Assembly: GCA_012931725.1 (NCBI GenBank) | Contig: CM022953.1 | Location: forward strand, 27,880,030 to 27,944,029 | Source: Litsea cubeba | Lineage: Eukaryota > Streptophyta > Magnoliopsida > Laurales > Lauraceae | Direction of reading: 5' to 3' | DNA length: 64,000 bases | Shown: piece after piece, positions 45,639 through 56,355 of the stretch | Position numbering within the stretch: position 1 is the first letter of the stretch | Layout of the letters: every line of letters starts with the position of its first letter | Program-made: the position numbers and the translations under genes | Notes under the pieces: model-generated | Told to the model about the DNA's origin: nothing | Databases searched by the model: none | What the model saw: the letters and a program-made list of their open reading frames with translations, nothing else

Positions 45639-47392
45639 TTAACCTAAACAACTTTGGTATTCTTTTTTCAGCGCAGTCTTCTGTGTTTTCCATTGCATTT
45701 GATTTGGTGATTTTAATAGCTTATTGCAATGGGGTCTAATGTGTCCTATAATTCCACAATGATGACAAGTGGGAATTCTTTCAGATCGTGACATATGTTT
45801 CTTCTTGGCAACTGTATTTAGAACATGAGCAACAGGATTAGAAATAACTGAATTTTGAACAAAACAAATAGTACCTTTGGCTTTAGATGTAGATGCCCCG
45901 TCAGTGTAGCCAATGCCATGCATGTTTGTCTTTACCTTTTGACTGCACATGATTTCATCAAGCATTTTGGACTTTGTATTCATCTTGTTTAGCGAGGCCT
46001 TGCTAATCTCCAACTCAGAAAGGACTATCTTGAGTTTTCCTTGCAAGTCGGTATTTTCATCTTTCAAGGTTTTCATATTGTGATTAATTAAATCACACTT
46101 TTGTGCTTCAGCAGTCAATTTATCTGCCAATTTGTTATTTTCTGCCTCTTAGTGACTTACTTTAGTAAGAACTTTTGACGGTTCAGTTTTCAAAGAAATA
46201 TTATGCTCTTCAGATTCTTTCCAGCTTGCCACTTTTTCATTCATTTTTAGCATCTTCATGGACTTTGCAAATAATATATGATATTCTTCTTGCCAATCAT
46301 GTTCTGTCTTTGACTCACTAATATCATGATCAGTCTCATTATCAGACACTGATGGAGTAGCAGAAACTGAAGTTGCCATGAATGCCATGAATTTTCTTTG
46401 CTAGCTTCAGGCTTCTCAGACTCTGATTTTTTATCATCTTCCTCAGAAGTATCAGCATACCAAGTCAAGTTGAAAGCCTTCTTTTTTGGCTTTTTGTTAG
46501 CACAGTCACTAGCAATGTGTCCATAACCATGACACTCAAAACATTGAATCCCTTTACAAGATTTATTCTTTACAAATTCTTTAGGGATTTTGAAATCATT
46601 TTTCTTCCCCTTCATAAATGCCTGAAAGTGCTTCATAAACTGAACAACAACTTGGGGATCTATCTCCTCAGAATCAGAATCAGTAACAATTTTCTTGAAT
46701 GATTCTTTGGAGGCTCTTAAAGCAATACCATTGGATTTAGATTTCCCATTAGTCCTTATGTTTGCTTCAAAAGCCTGAAGGTTACCAACTAATTCTTTAG
46801 CTTTGAGAATATTCAGATTTTTATTCTCTTCAATAGCCATAACCTTAGCTTCAAACCTTTCTGGAAGAGACCGTAAAATCGTTTTCACAGTCTTATTTTC
46901 AGGAATTGGCTCTCCCAAAGTAAAGGTCTCATTCACAATTGCATTTAGCTTTGAATTGAACTCATCAAAAGTTCCATCATCTTCCATCTTTATGGTTTCG
47001 AAAGCTGTATACAATTTCTGGAGTTTCGGCTGTTTGACAATGTCAGTCCCTTCACCCACAGTCCGTAGAATATCCCAAGCTTCTTTCGCAGTAGTGCATG
47101 TAGAAATTCTACAAAACTTAGACATATTAACTCCATTATAAATAGCTTTCAAAGCCCTAGAGTTACAAGTGGCAACCAACTCTTCTTCCTTAGTCTACTT
47201 ATCTTTAGGTTTGGGACCAGTTACCCCATCAGCAGTAATAGTGGGCAAGGAATAGTCATTCACAATAGATTTCCAAACTTTCAAATCTATGGCTTTCAAG
47301 AAGGCAACCATCTTGGCTTTCCAATAAGGATAATTGTTGCCATCCTACAGAGGATACTTATTAGTAGAAGTGCATTCATGGTGATTATCCAT
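45639..47392 (-). pseudogene. Element D gag with two zinc knuckles
   Basis: The ATG at 47392 begins MDNHHECTSTNKYPL. Two TAG codons follow early, at about 47347 and 47197. The copia gag core then reads ILRSLPERFEAKVMAIEENK. A first CCHC knuckle (CFECHGYGHIASDC) is at 46502-46543. A frameshift near 46385 leads into a coiled-coil region, broken by another TAG near 46150. A second CCHC knuckle (CHHCGIIGHIRPHC) is at 45726-45767. Two knuckles with a coiled coil between them resemble gag of larger copia families. No protease follows. The protein would bind element RNA, but this copy is broken. Confidence 0.88.
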
Positions 47393-47429
47393 TCAAGCAA
47401 ATATGGATCAACACAATAAAATAGTGCAA

Positions 47430-47446
47430 CCCGCTCTGATGTCAAT
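47430..47446 (-). other. Primer binding site of element D
   Basis: The minus strand reads ATTGACATCAGAGCGGG directly after the 5' LTR. It is a diverged form of the initiator-Met PBS used by plant copia elements. Confidence 0.75.
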
Positions 47447-48341
47447 TGAAGGTTTTTTGGGGCTACCAGAATGGATCACTAGTTCTAATTTAACCAACCA
47501 ATGCAGCAGAAATAAACAATCAGACAATATAGAACTAGCTATCTACCAATCACACACCACAAGAAGGCAGACAAAATATTTAGCGTGGAAACCCTATCTA
47601 GGGAGAAAAACTACGAACCCGAAATCAAGAGTTCACGAACAGTTTACAAGATATACTTACAGGCTCCTTTATCTCAGTCTGTACCTCAACCTAAGGACCA
47701 TAGTTGTTCTTGCACAGAATCTACTAACACGACTTCCATCGTGTACCATTCTCGTTACTTGATCTCCTCGCACCTTGTCCACCAAGATGATCAATCTTTT
47801 ATAAGAGAGTAGAAGCAGTAAAACCTTCTAGAGCAGCTCTTCAGAACAATCTCTAAATGGCTCTAGAGAAAAATCTCTCTCTAAGATATCTCTGATTCAG
47901 ATTAGTGAGAGTGGTAGTCCTTAGGATTGAGAGTAATACCCTATATATATCCCCAAATTCGTGCCCATGACTTAGTGCACAAGTAGGACTCACCTTGGTA
48001 AACATAGTCTCAAAAGGAAACAGTTTCGTATCAGAAAAAGAGAGTTTCCCGGAATACTCCGCACTGTTCGCTCGAGCGAACCCTTTATCCGCTCGAGTGA
48101 ACGAGGCTCTGTCTCGCGATCGCTCGAGCAAAGATATGGGCACTCGAGCGGACTCCTTGCTGGATGATGTGGAAAATCAACACTCTTTTCTTCCAGCTTT
48201 CTTCTTCTAATTCTTTCAGACTTTTCTTCTTAAAGTCATTCCCTCTCCTATCTTCGGAGTCTTTCTCCAAATAAAAGATACAACTCAAAGACCCCTAGAT
48301 TTTTGTCCAACATGAATTAGCCAATACAAAAAATACTAACA
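47447..48341 (-). mobile_element. 5' LTR of element D
   Basis: Same termini and content as the left LTR. A TATA-like ATATATATAG is at 47941-47950 on the minus strand, about 116 bp downstream of the palindrome cassette at 48066-48150. Confidence 0.93.
48066..48150. promoter_or_regulatory. Four-palindrome cassette in the 5' LTR of D
   Basis: Four CTCGAG cores are centred at 48073.5, 48094.5, 48125.5 and 48145.5, with spacings 21, 31 and 20 bp. The first is the 16-bp perfect palindrome GTTCGCTCGAGCGAAC. The cassette is in U3 relative to the TATA-like box. Confidence 0.9.
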
Positions 48342-48346
48342 CACCT

Positions 48347-48364
48347 TCCCTTCTTCCCTCAAAG
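48347..48364 (+). pseudogene. Tubby-like F-box fragment, right part
   Basis: After removing element D and one CACCT, the reading frame continues as P, S, S, L, K and then reaches AAAGTGG, where Tubby-like genes often have an intron. No further exons were recognised downstream. Confidence 0.6.
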
Positions 48365-49117
48365 TGGTCTTCTTTCTCTCGTCATCATCATCAACTCTCT
48401 GTAATCCTTCTTTTATGATCTCTTCTTATTTAACAATTGGTTAAATTAGAGTCTAGAACAGATGGAATTCCAATCTTCGTTATTCTTTTTTTGGAATTCC
48501 GGTCGATTTAGATTCTTCTTGCTGGAGATTGAGTCAATTGCATGTTTAAGGTGCGTTTGAATGTGCTCCAAATCGCAATCAGTTTCAATAGCTTGGCAGA
48601 ATTATATGACGACGAGTGGCCCAGATCTGAATCTTCGAATCTCCGTGGATCGACCCTCAGTCTGGATCTTTGTTGTGCCTTACCCTTTGGTGGAGATGGT
48701 GATTTGCAATGGCTAATTGGTTGCAAAAGAGTTGAGTCAGTGTTTGACTGGGTTTGGTTGGAAGGAATGGGTTGTTGGCATATATGGCGTTTGGAATGTG
48801 TGCAGATGACTTGGGGACTGACTTGGTCATCTGTTTGGATGGCTGAGAGGGGAGTACTCATTAGGGGAAGTGACCGGATAGGAGTGGTTGAAGGTGGATT
48901 GGGAGGAGAGATCTTGGAAGGTGAAGAAAGATTGGATGTAGTGGGAGGAGAGGACGCACCAGTTGGGTTTTTTCTTGGGATTAGTGGAGGAGGGATTCTT
49001 GGGAGAGGAAGAAGAACCCAAGGAGGGAAGGGAGGGCCGGGGTGGCGAGGGAGGAGGAGTAGGTGATGGAGGATACGGAGACGGAGACGGAGACGGTCAC
49101 GGAGCTTAGTTGCAGGC
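48365..49117. other. Unassigned DNA right of element D
   Basis: It may be the first intron of the Tubby-like gene. A minus-strand Pro/Ser-rich frame (about 49021-48508) and a plus-strand frame (48542-49066) overlap here; neither resembles a protein I know, so no gene is called. Confidence 0.45.
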
Positions 49118-49895
49118 TTTACTGTGAGGGGAATTTATCTAATTTTTTTCAAATTTATCTTAGTCTTTGTCAAATTTAACTGAGTTTCTATCAAATTTAT
49201 CCGCGTTTTTATCTAATTTAGTAGAGTATTTATCAAATTTATCTGACTTCTAGAAAAATCTATCTAAGTTTTTTGCTATTTATCTAAGTTCTAGAACAAA
49301 TTTATCTGAGATTTTGGCAAATTTATTTGAACTTTTGAAAAATATAGCTGAGTTTTTGACAAATTTATCTCCATTTTGAGAATTTTAACTGAGTTCTTGA
49401 ACGAATATTTCTGTGTTTTTGGAAAATTTATTTGTATTTTCGTAGATCTATTTGTGTTTTTTAATTTTGTTTGTGTCTTTTGAAATTTATTTTTTTTTTA
49501 AAAATAAATTTAAGTGGGTTTTTGAAAAAAAATACTAGAGTTTTTAATAATTTTTTTTTTAATTGGAGAAATTGGTTTATCTTAGTTTTGGCAAATGTAT
49601 TTGCATTTTTTTATTTTATTTACGTCTTTTGAGTTTTATTTGCGTCTTTTGAAATTCATTTGCGTCTTTTGAATTTTATTTGCATTTTTTGAGTTTTCAT
49701 TGAATCTTTTGAGTTTTATTTGAGACTTTTGAAATTTATTTATAGTTTCTAAAATTTATTTGGATCTTTTGAAACTTATTTGCATCTTTTTAAATTTATC
49801 AGCAATCTTTTTAAATTTATTGATTTTTTTTAATTTAATATATTTTTTTTAAAATTTATTTGCGTTGTTTTGAAATTTATTTGTGTGTTTTAAGA
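49118..49895 (+). repeat. Degenerate T-rich minisatellite, period about 21 bp
   Basis: Units of the type TTTGCGTCTTTTGAAATTTA recur through the whole block, with earlier variants such as AAATTTATCTGAGTTTTTGA. The clearest copies are at about 49620-49800. There is no coding potential. Confidence 0.8.
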
Positions 49896-50280
49896 ATTCC
49901 TTTGAAAATCTCATTAATGTGATTCTATTAATTATGGCCAATTAAATGGTAGTTGACCATTATTAATGGGATATCCCATCGATCATGGGATATGATCTAA
50001 AGAAAGGGTAAATTAGATATTTTAGGTATGAGAAAGTGTGAGAGGGACCTTTGGCTGTATGACTTTTTTTTGTAAATTGTTTGCAACAAAGTCATGCTTT
50101 GAGGGACCTCCGACCAAAGCCCCCTAAATTAAAAGCCCGCTTGTCTGGATGCTTTAAGTATCTCACTCACTTTCCCTTAAGGGAACAAAACTTGATTGTG
50201 GGGCCCATATTTTTAAAATCAAAATTGTTCAAAATGGACAGCCCATTCTTGTGTTAGATTTTTCAAATTTTACTCTAACA
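49896..50280. other. Intergenic DNA, nothing recognised
   Basis: AT-rich sequence with no gene or repeat found on either strand. Confidence 0.5.
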
Positions 50281-50491
50281 GAAGATGGTCCAACTGTAAG
50301 GTTATGTCTTTACACCTTATTAATCATATACTCTATCTTATGGTGGGGCCAACTCTAATTAGAGTCAATGTTAGGGACATGTTAGAAGCTGGTCCAAATG
50401 CAATGTTATGTCTTTACACCTTATTATTCATTTACTCAACCTTATGGTGGGGCCAACTCTAATTAGAGTTAATGTTAGAGACATGTCATAA
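50281..50491 (+). repeat. Tandem duplication, 104-bp period
   Basis: Two units start GAAGATGGTCC (50281) and GAAGCTGGTCC (50385). They share GGTTATGTCTTTACACC-type and GGTGGGGCCAACTCTAATTA segments. Divergence is moderate, so it is not recent. Confidence 0.85.
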
Positions 50492-51093
50492 AAAGATAGG
50501 GCATCCATTTTAAGCGGTTCAATTCAGTTAGTGAGCCTCAACGTGTAGTTCAACTTCCTTCACTCACATGAGAAGTGTGTATCACACAAATTATCCAAGT
50601 AATTAAGAAAGTCCTCTTTCTTTCTTTCCATCCATAGAAACCATGGATATGAAAGGCATAAAATGTTCATGTGGTTAGGAAGTCCAGTTTTAACCTGGAG
50701 GCCATGCCATCGAATCCCTTTAAGGCCTTAACCGATACATAGGGCTAGTGGGTGGTTCTATGTATCTGTAGTTTACAAATGATCCTCCGAAGGAGGGTCG
50801 ACGGGTTCCTATGTTATAAAAAAAAATGAAAAATGGAGAGAGGAGGAGAGTTTGGGAGAGACCCACAAATTTGGAAGAAATTACAGATCAGACTCTTCAT
50901 GGTGTGAAAGTCGCATCTTTATATGAGTCCGGTTGGGTTATATGAATGTAGTTGGGTTGACCCACCTTAGGTACAGGTTGAGATTTCCATACCCACTTTA
51001 AACACTGGTCGGATATGCATGGGATGGACTTCAACCAAAAGAAAACCTAAACAACCTGACCCATGTTCACCTGAATGGACCTTTTTTCCACCC
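50492..51093. other. Intergenic DNA with an A-tailed segment
   Basis: A stretch at about 50665-50830 ends in an A run after GGGTTCCTATGTTATAA, which could be a decayed SINE, but no promoter boxes are clear. No gene is seen. Confidence 0.4.
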
Positions 51094-51595
51094 CTAGGCT
51101 ACGGATGTAAACGAGTATCCTATTCTTCGATTCTCCAGAGCTCCCAACTTGTTAAAAAAATCAGGTTTGGAACCTCTTTTAGGTTCCAATTCATAAATGA
51201 GTATGAGTTCGAAATCCACTTTAAATTTCAATTGATAAATGGGTCCAACTCCAAATCCATAAAAGTTCCGAACCGTAGACCCAAGACCCAACATTGTCTT
51301 TAATGTTGTAAACTGCAGCTCAAAATCAACTTTGGTTAGATATTTTTATTTCTAATCTTGGAAGTAGTAGACTTGATGCAATGTTATAATTAGTTGAATG
51401 GTGTCCTTACTTTTAGCAAAAAGAAATAATAAAAGATTAAAAAGAAGTCAAAACCAGTTTGGAACTGAATCCAAGTCCTCTATTCGGACCCATTTTCGGA
51501 ATTGGATTGGATTTGGTTTGGAATTAGCAAAACATGGGAACCAATATTTAGAAATGGTTCCAGTTCTACCTTCGCCCGTTGCATCCTTAGCCTAG
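51094..51595 (+). mobile_element. Non-autonomous TIR element, 502 bp
   Basis: The left end CTAGGCTACGGATGTAAACG and the inverted right end CTAGGCTAAGGATGCAACGG match at 13 of the first 14 positions. The interior has GGTTCCAATTC-type words and no coding sequence. A target duplication is not clear. Confidence 0.55.
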
Positions 51596-52213
51596 TAGGC
51601 AATATGGTGAAAAGGTTTTGGACCTAGACGTGGGAGATATTATGGGACTATCAGATGGTCCTGCCTCTTAGTACCGAGAATGCCGCTTTATGTCACATGT
51701 TTTATGATTCAGACCATTATAATATATATAATAGTAAAATGGACAATATGTGTAACATCATATATCATGTGGAGAGAGTCTATCAAATGGCAGGTTTGGA
51801 AGAAGCTTACTAACTAGTTTCCATGCGAGGAGTGAAGGTCTCTTGGGCTTCTATATTTATATGTTTGTATTGATATGTTTGTAACCATATCATCACAAAC
51901 AAAATGGCATTGCAATTGCTTACTCCATCTTTTTCTTTCCAACATTCTCCCAGTCCGCATAGACTCACAACTCTGAGATACACGCACCATACAATTTGAT
52001 GCACGGCCAGTGCTCCCAGCTACTTGGATTTAGTTCGTAGACGATCTGCCAATTACAAGCCTAGCAAGTGGGACTCTAATTTTGTAGAGACCCTTGAAAG
52101 TGATTACAAGGTTAGATTCTCATTTTTTATGGCTCGTTCGCCTACTTGGCATTTTGTATGAGGTCATTTTAAGGGGGCTTTTATCAATAGAGTATGAACA
52201 TGTTGTCCCTTAA
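51596..52213. other. Intergenic DNA, possible copia remnant
   Basis: CCAACATTCTCCCAGTCCGC near 51941 is similar to the segment near 41930, hinting at a decayed copia LTR or leader. No gene is supported. Confidence 0.4.
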
Positions 52214-52275
52214 CTGTAGCTCAATTGGCCAGAAATAGGACTCTGTGAGCAGAGCCCATGAGTTTGAATTCTAAT
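52214..52275 (+). mobile_element. tRNA-derived SINE-like head
   Basis: An A-box-like TGTAGCTCAATTGG (52215-52228) and a B-box-like GAGTTTGAATTC (52260-52271) are 31 bp apart, as in tRNA-derived RNA polymerase III promoters. The body and tail of a SINE were not delimited. Confidence 0.35.
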
Positions 52276-52827
52276 AGAGAGGGAAAGAGAGATAAGAGCA
52301 CTAACACTTCGAAAGAGGAACCCAAAGCCTCTTCTCTTTTCTAGAAGTGTTTTATATTTATTAAAGGATTGTTTTTTGAAAGATTTATATTTTTCCAGAA
52401 AATATTCTAACTCACAAAGCCACTCACACTGTACTGTGTCTCTAACCATCCAAGCTGGCAACCCAATTTTTTTTGACATTCCCCCTTTAATGTTTAGAAA
52501 GTAGAGACTCATGGTATGCTAACTAGCTATCAAAAAAAAAATTAAGCCCAAAAGCAAAGGACACAAATTGAGAGAGTTTGATCCTTTTAAAGAACATAAT
52601 TCATGGGGAGCATTTTTCTATCCAATGGGTTTTTGAAGGGGGTGAAGACAGTTCGGTCAAGGGTGACATGTAGAAAACACCATATATCTCCTATTAATTT
52701 AGTATGTTATGTGGACTCTTACCATCAGTTTCTCCAAATCCAAATGGGATCAGGATTTCTAGTTTAACTAAAACTTCATCAATGAGCCTCAAGTCTCAAA
52801 ACTATAATGGTCGGATTTGTTTTGCAG
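52276..52827. other. Upstream of the terpene synthase fragment
   Basis: No first exon with the RR(x)8W motif or a transit peptide was found here. The stretch ends in TTTGTTTTGCAG, the acceptor of the next feature. Confidence 0.5.
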
Positions 52828-53091
52828 AAAGAGAATCATGAAATGTACATCGAGAAGCTAATGGGCAACGTAAAGCATTTGATGAAGGAAGTAGTTAATC
52901 AAATAGAGAAAATGGAGCTGGTTGACACTATCCAACGGCTAGGATTGGGATATCTCTTCAACAAGGAGATTAAAGAAGTGTTAAATTCACAATAGCAACA
53001 AGCAAAACAACCTTTAAGACAAAGAAGGATCTTCATGCAGTAGTACTCCAATTTAGGCTTCTTAGACAACACGGGTATGAGGTCTCACCAG
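52828..53091 (+). pseudogene. Terpene synthase fragment, first visible exon
   Basis: After the acceptor TTTGTTTTGCAG the frame reads KENHEMYIEKLMGNVKHLMK, then LVDTIQRLGLGYLFNKEIKE, the N-terminal helical domain of plant terpene synthases. A 2-bp insertion near 52988 shifts the frame; the second half continues as KKDLHAVVLQFRLLRQHGYE. The exon ends CACCAG at a GTACT donor and leaves one codon base over, matching the next exon. The exact subfamily is not decided. Confidence 0.85.
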
Positions 53092-53684
53092 GTACTATTC
53101 TCCTCTCACAATGGGCCACTAATTTTATCAATTTTGATGGCAAAGGTTGTAAAAGGTTAGGTTAGACCCAGAGGCCCAAGTTAGATTTAATCAGGCTAAG
53201 GTCCAGCCTTAGGTCGAACCCCAATAATAGACCATGGTAATTATTAGGCCACATAACATATGAATATTAGATTATAGTATTATAATTCAATCTTACAATA
53301 ATATTTGGATATAAGTCGGGTTTTACATCCTAGAATCATGGCCAATTCACACATATTATAAGTATTATATATGTCTATACGAAATTCAAAAAATAATAGT
53401 CATAAAGATGTGGAATCATGCATGTCCGTGACATGTGCGTAGTACACATTTAATAGAATGAACCCCTCCTTGAATTTCTGGTGATTTGCTTTATTGGAGT
53501 GATGGGATTATGTTTGTTTGTGTTTTGAAGGCTTTCTTGGGCATTAATTCCACTTCAATTGTTGTTCCATGGCCTTTATCATACAAATGGCCACATGAAA
53601 GCATTATAGAGCATTAAATAATCTTAGAAATCCTATTAGTTCATTTGATGTTTTGATCTAACCCCTACCTTTTGAGAGTGACAG
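53092..53684 (+). other. Intron of the terpene synthase fragment
   Basis: It begins GTACTATTC and ends GAGAGTGACAG. The length (593 bp) is plausible for a plant intron. No other feature is seen inside. Confidence 0.65.
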
Positions 53685-54064
53685 ATGCTTTCCATGAATT
53701 TAAAGATGAGAAGGGTGGCTTCAAAGAAAGCCTTTGCATGGACATCAAGGGGATGCTGAGCTTGTATGAAGCTTCACACCTTTCCTTTCAAGGGGAAGTA
53801 GTCTTGGATGAAGCCAGGGAGTTCACAAGCACACATCTCAAGGCTATCGGGGGGAACATAGACCCAGTTCTATTAAAGAAAGTAAGGCAATATTCTTTGG
53901 AGATGCCATTGCATTGGAGAATGCTAAGGCTAGAGGCTAGGTGGTACATAGAGACATATGATGAAGAAGATAGAAAGAATCCTTCATTAGCTGAACTAGC
54001 TAAGCATGATTTCAACTCTGTGCAAACAATATATATATCAAAGGAGTCTCAAAAGGATGTCAAG
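53685..54064 (+). pseudogene. Terpene synthase fragment, second visible exon
   Basis: The frame reads DAFHEFKDEKGGFKESLCMD, IKGMLSLYEASHLSFQGE, then LHWRMLRLEARWYIETYDEE and LAELAKHDFNSVQTIY. These are conserved blocks of the terpene synthase N-terminal domain. The exon is intact and ends at a GTAAGA donor. The metal-binding C-terminal domain (DDxxD) is not found downstream, so this is a partial gene or pseudogene of isoprenoid metabolism. Confidence 0.88.
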
Positions 54065-54779
54065 GTAAGAGCATTCCAAGCCCAACTTGAATGTATGGTG
54101 TCGTTTGGCAAGTCTAAGATTAGGCTTTACTTGACTTAATTAACTGAACCAACCAAAAATTTGAGTGCTTCGGAATGTTTGGAAAAGTCTATTTTCTTCT
54201 CAAATTGAGTAGGCATTGAAAACATTTGCCTTTATTTTATAGAAGCCACAAAAGGAAAGAGAATGCATTCAAACAACAATGACCAAATATATTAGAAAAC
54301 AATTGGTTTTTTTTTTTATATATAACAAGTTTGCATATTTAACTTGTACTATTTGTGCTTTTACAAAAAAGAACTTGCACTATTTTCAAGTTTACCATAC
54401 TAATAAGACAAGTTTTCCTTTTAGATTGAATCCAACATAATACACATCTTACCAAACAGTCTGCTTGTAAAAGTTCTAATTGAAACAGCTCTATTTCAAA
54501 TGGTCCTAATCAAATAGGTTCTATTTCCAACTTATCAAAGTTTCCAAACATGCCCTAATTCCAAAAGAAACAAGCTACTAATAAGAAAGGGGGTATAATA
54601 GTTTGAGTTTAGGTGTAATGGGCTCGACCTAGCTTATTTATTGTTTTTGAACTCTATTCGAAGCTCAAAAAGAAGGTAAGTAAAACTACCTTGAAAGGGA
54701 TTTCCAGCAATGCTTAAAAGTTACAATGATACATTGTTTCCTATTCCAGGCCATGCACACATGATGCACAACACGCCTA
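54065..54779. other. DNA downstream of the terpene synthase fragment
   Basis: No further terpene synthase exon, other gene or clear repeat was seen. A T run lies near 54308. Confidence 0.5.
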
Positions 54780-54787
54780 TATTTGTA

Positions 54788-55788
54788 GAGTCCTGCTATT
54801 GGCACACAGGTTTTATCTTTTCCCACACACACACTTAAAAAAAAACATGTGAAATGACCTTTTTGCCCACCCTCTTCCTTTCTATCTCCCCACCTCCCCC
54901 TTTCACCTCCGACGCCGGCCGAACTCCTCCCCTTCTCTCTCTCTCCCTCTCCTCCCTCCCTCTCCCTCCTCCTTTCCCTCCCCACTGTTTTCTCTCTTTC
55001 CTCCTCCCTTTCCCTCCCCCCACCTTCCCTTTCACCTCCGGCTCTGCCCGGACCAGCGAGCGCCGGCGTACCCCTTCTCCCACTCTCTCCCTCCCCCACT
55101 GTTCTCTCCCCCCTTCTCCCGGTCTCTCCCTCCCTATCTCTCTCCCTCTCCTTCTTTCTCTCCCTTCTCCCCGTCTCTCCCTCTCCCTTCCTTTCCCCCG
55201 CCGGTAGTAGCAGATCGGCATCTCCCTCCCCCACTGTTCTCTCCCCCTTCTCCCGGTCTCTCCCTCCCTATCTCTCTCCCTCTCCTTCTTTCTCTCCCTT
55301 CTCCCTTCCTTTCCCACGCCGGCAGCAGTAGATCGGCATCTGCTGCTGCCGGCGGGGGAAAGGAAGGGAGAGGGAGAGACAGGGAGAAGGGAGAGAAAGA
55401 AGGAGAGGGAGAGAGATAGGGATGGAGAGACCGGGAGAAGGGGGAGAGAACAGTGGGCGAGGGAGAGGGTGGGAGAAGGGGTACGCCGGAGCTCGCCGGT
55501 CCGGGCAGAGCCGGAGATGAAAGGGAAGGTGGGGGAGGGAAAGGGAGGAGGAAAGAGAGAAAACAGTGGGGGAGGGAGAGGGAGAAAACAGTGGGGAGGG
55601 AAAGGGAGAGGGAGAGAGAGAAGGGGAGGAGTTCAGCCGGCGCCGGTGCTGGCCGGAGCCGGAGGTGAAAGGAGGAGGTGGGTGGGGAGATAGAAAGGAA
55701 GAGGGTGGGGAAAAAGGTCATTTCACATGTTTTTTTTTTAAGTGTGTGTGTGGGAAAAGATAAAACTTGTGTGCCAATGGCAGGACTC
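54788..55788. mobile_element. Foldback (long-TIR) element, 1,001 bp, with 8-bp duplication TATTTGTA
   Basis: The two halves are inverted copies: GAGTCCTGCTATTGGCACAC on the left and its counterpart on the right, continuing for about 450 bp. TATTTGTA flanks both ends (54780-54787, 55789-55796). The arms are pyrimidine-rich on the left and purine-rich on the right. The left arm has an extra internal duplication (about 55080-55207 repeated at 55208-55335). An 8-bp duplication fits hAT or Mutator-like transposition. No transposase is encoded; the open frames inside are low-complexity. Confidence 0.9.
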
Positions 55789-55796
55789 TATTTGTA

Positions 55797-56118
55797 TTGT
55801 ATTTTTTTAAAATAAATATTTACTCTGAAAGAAAAAAGCAAGAACTTTTTGATATGTTTGTATATCTAGAGGATTCTATGAAAAAAATAAGAAAATCGAG
55901 TTGATTTATCGTGCGTTATAGCTGTTTTGTTGTTTTGTACAACATTTTGTCCACATAAGAACTAAAAACAATGAATTGATTTCCTCAATAGTTTGGACCT
56001 CAATTTCCCAAAGGATCGATAGTAATGCAAGATTTATCTCTCACAGAAATGAAAATCTATGGACCACAAAATATTTTCTTTGCAAAAAACACGCCCTCTT
56101 ATTATCATTTGTGTAAAG

Positions 56119-56170
<52 letters not shown>

Positions 56171-56355
56171 TGGAGATGGAGAGAGCTTTGTAACACTTGT
56201 TTTTCTAGTGATGAAGAAGCTCCTTGGCTGTCACATGGACATATGCAATATTCACAACCATATAAATCCCTTGACACCTATGCAGTTTCTTTTTTTTCTC
56301 TGGCGTTTCTTTTTTTTCTTTTTCCTTTGGCACCTCTAATTTTGTACAAGGCTAG
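55797..56355. other. Spacer with an AG microsatellite
   Basis: AT-rich DNA with no gene, containing the dinucleotide repeat listed separately. Confidence 0.5.
56121..56170 (+). repeat. (AG)n microsatellite
   Basis: About 20 uninterrupted AG units followed by a short variant tail. Confidence 0.97.

Larger units (their letters stand above)
44384..48341 (-). mobile_element. Complete gag-only copia element D (3,958 bp, duplication CACCT)
   Basis: Two LTRs of 894 and 895 bp (44384-45277, 47447-48341) flank a 2,169-bp interior. CACCT borders both sides (44379-44383, 48342-48346). The minus strand is the coding strand, shown by the PBS at the right and the purine tract at the left. The interior codes only gag; there is no protease, integrase or RT. 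It is therefore a non-autonomous element that would need enzymes in trans. Confidence 0.95.

Noticed and set aside
48542..49066. A 174-residue plus-strand frame and an overlapping minus-strand Pro/Ser-rich frame
   Set aside because: No recognisable motif, no splice context, and the two frames shadow each other.
51019..51303. A 94-residue open frame
   Set aside because: It lies across the left end of a TIR element and has no family signature.
54686..55763. Several Arg/Glu- and Pro/Ser-rich open frames
   Set aside because: They are mirror images of each other from the CT/GA-rich arms of the foldback element.
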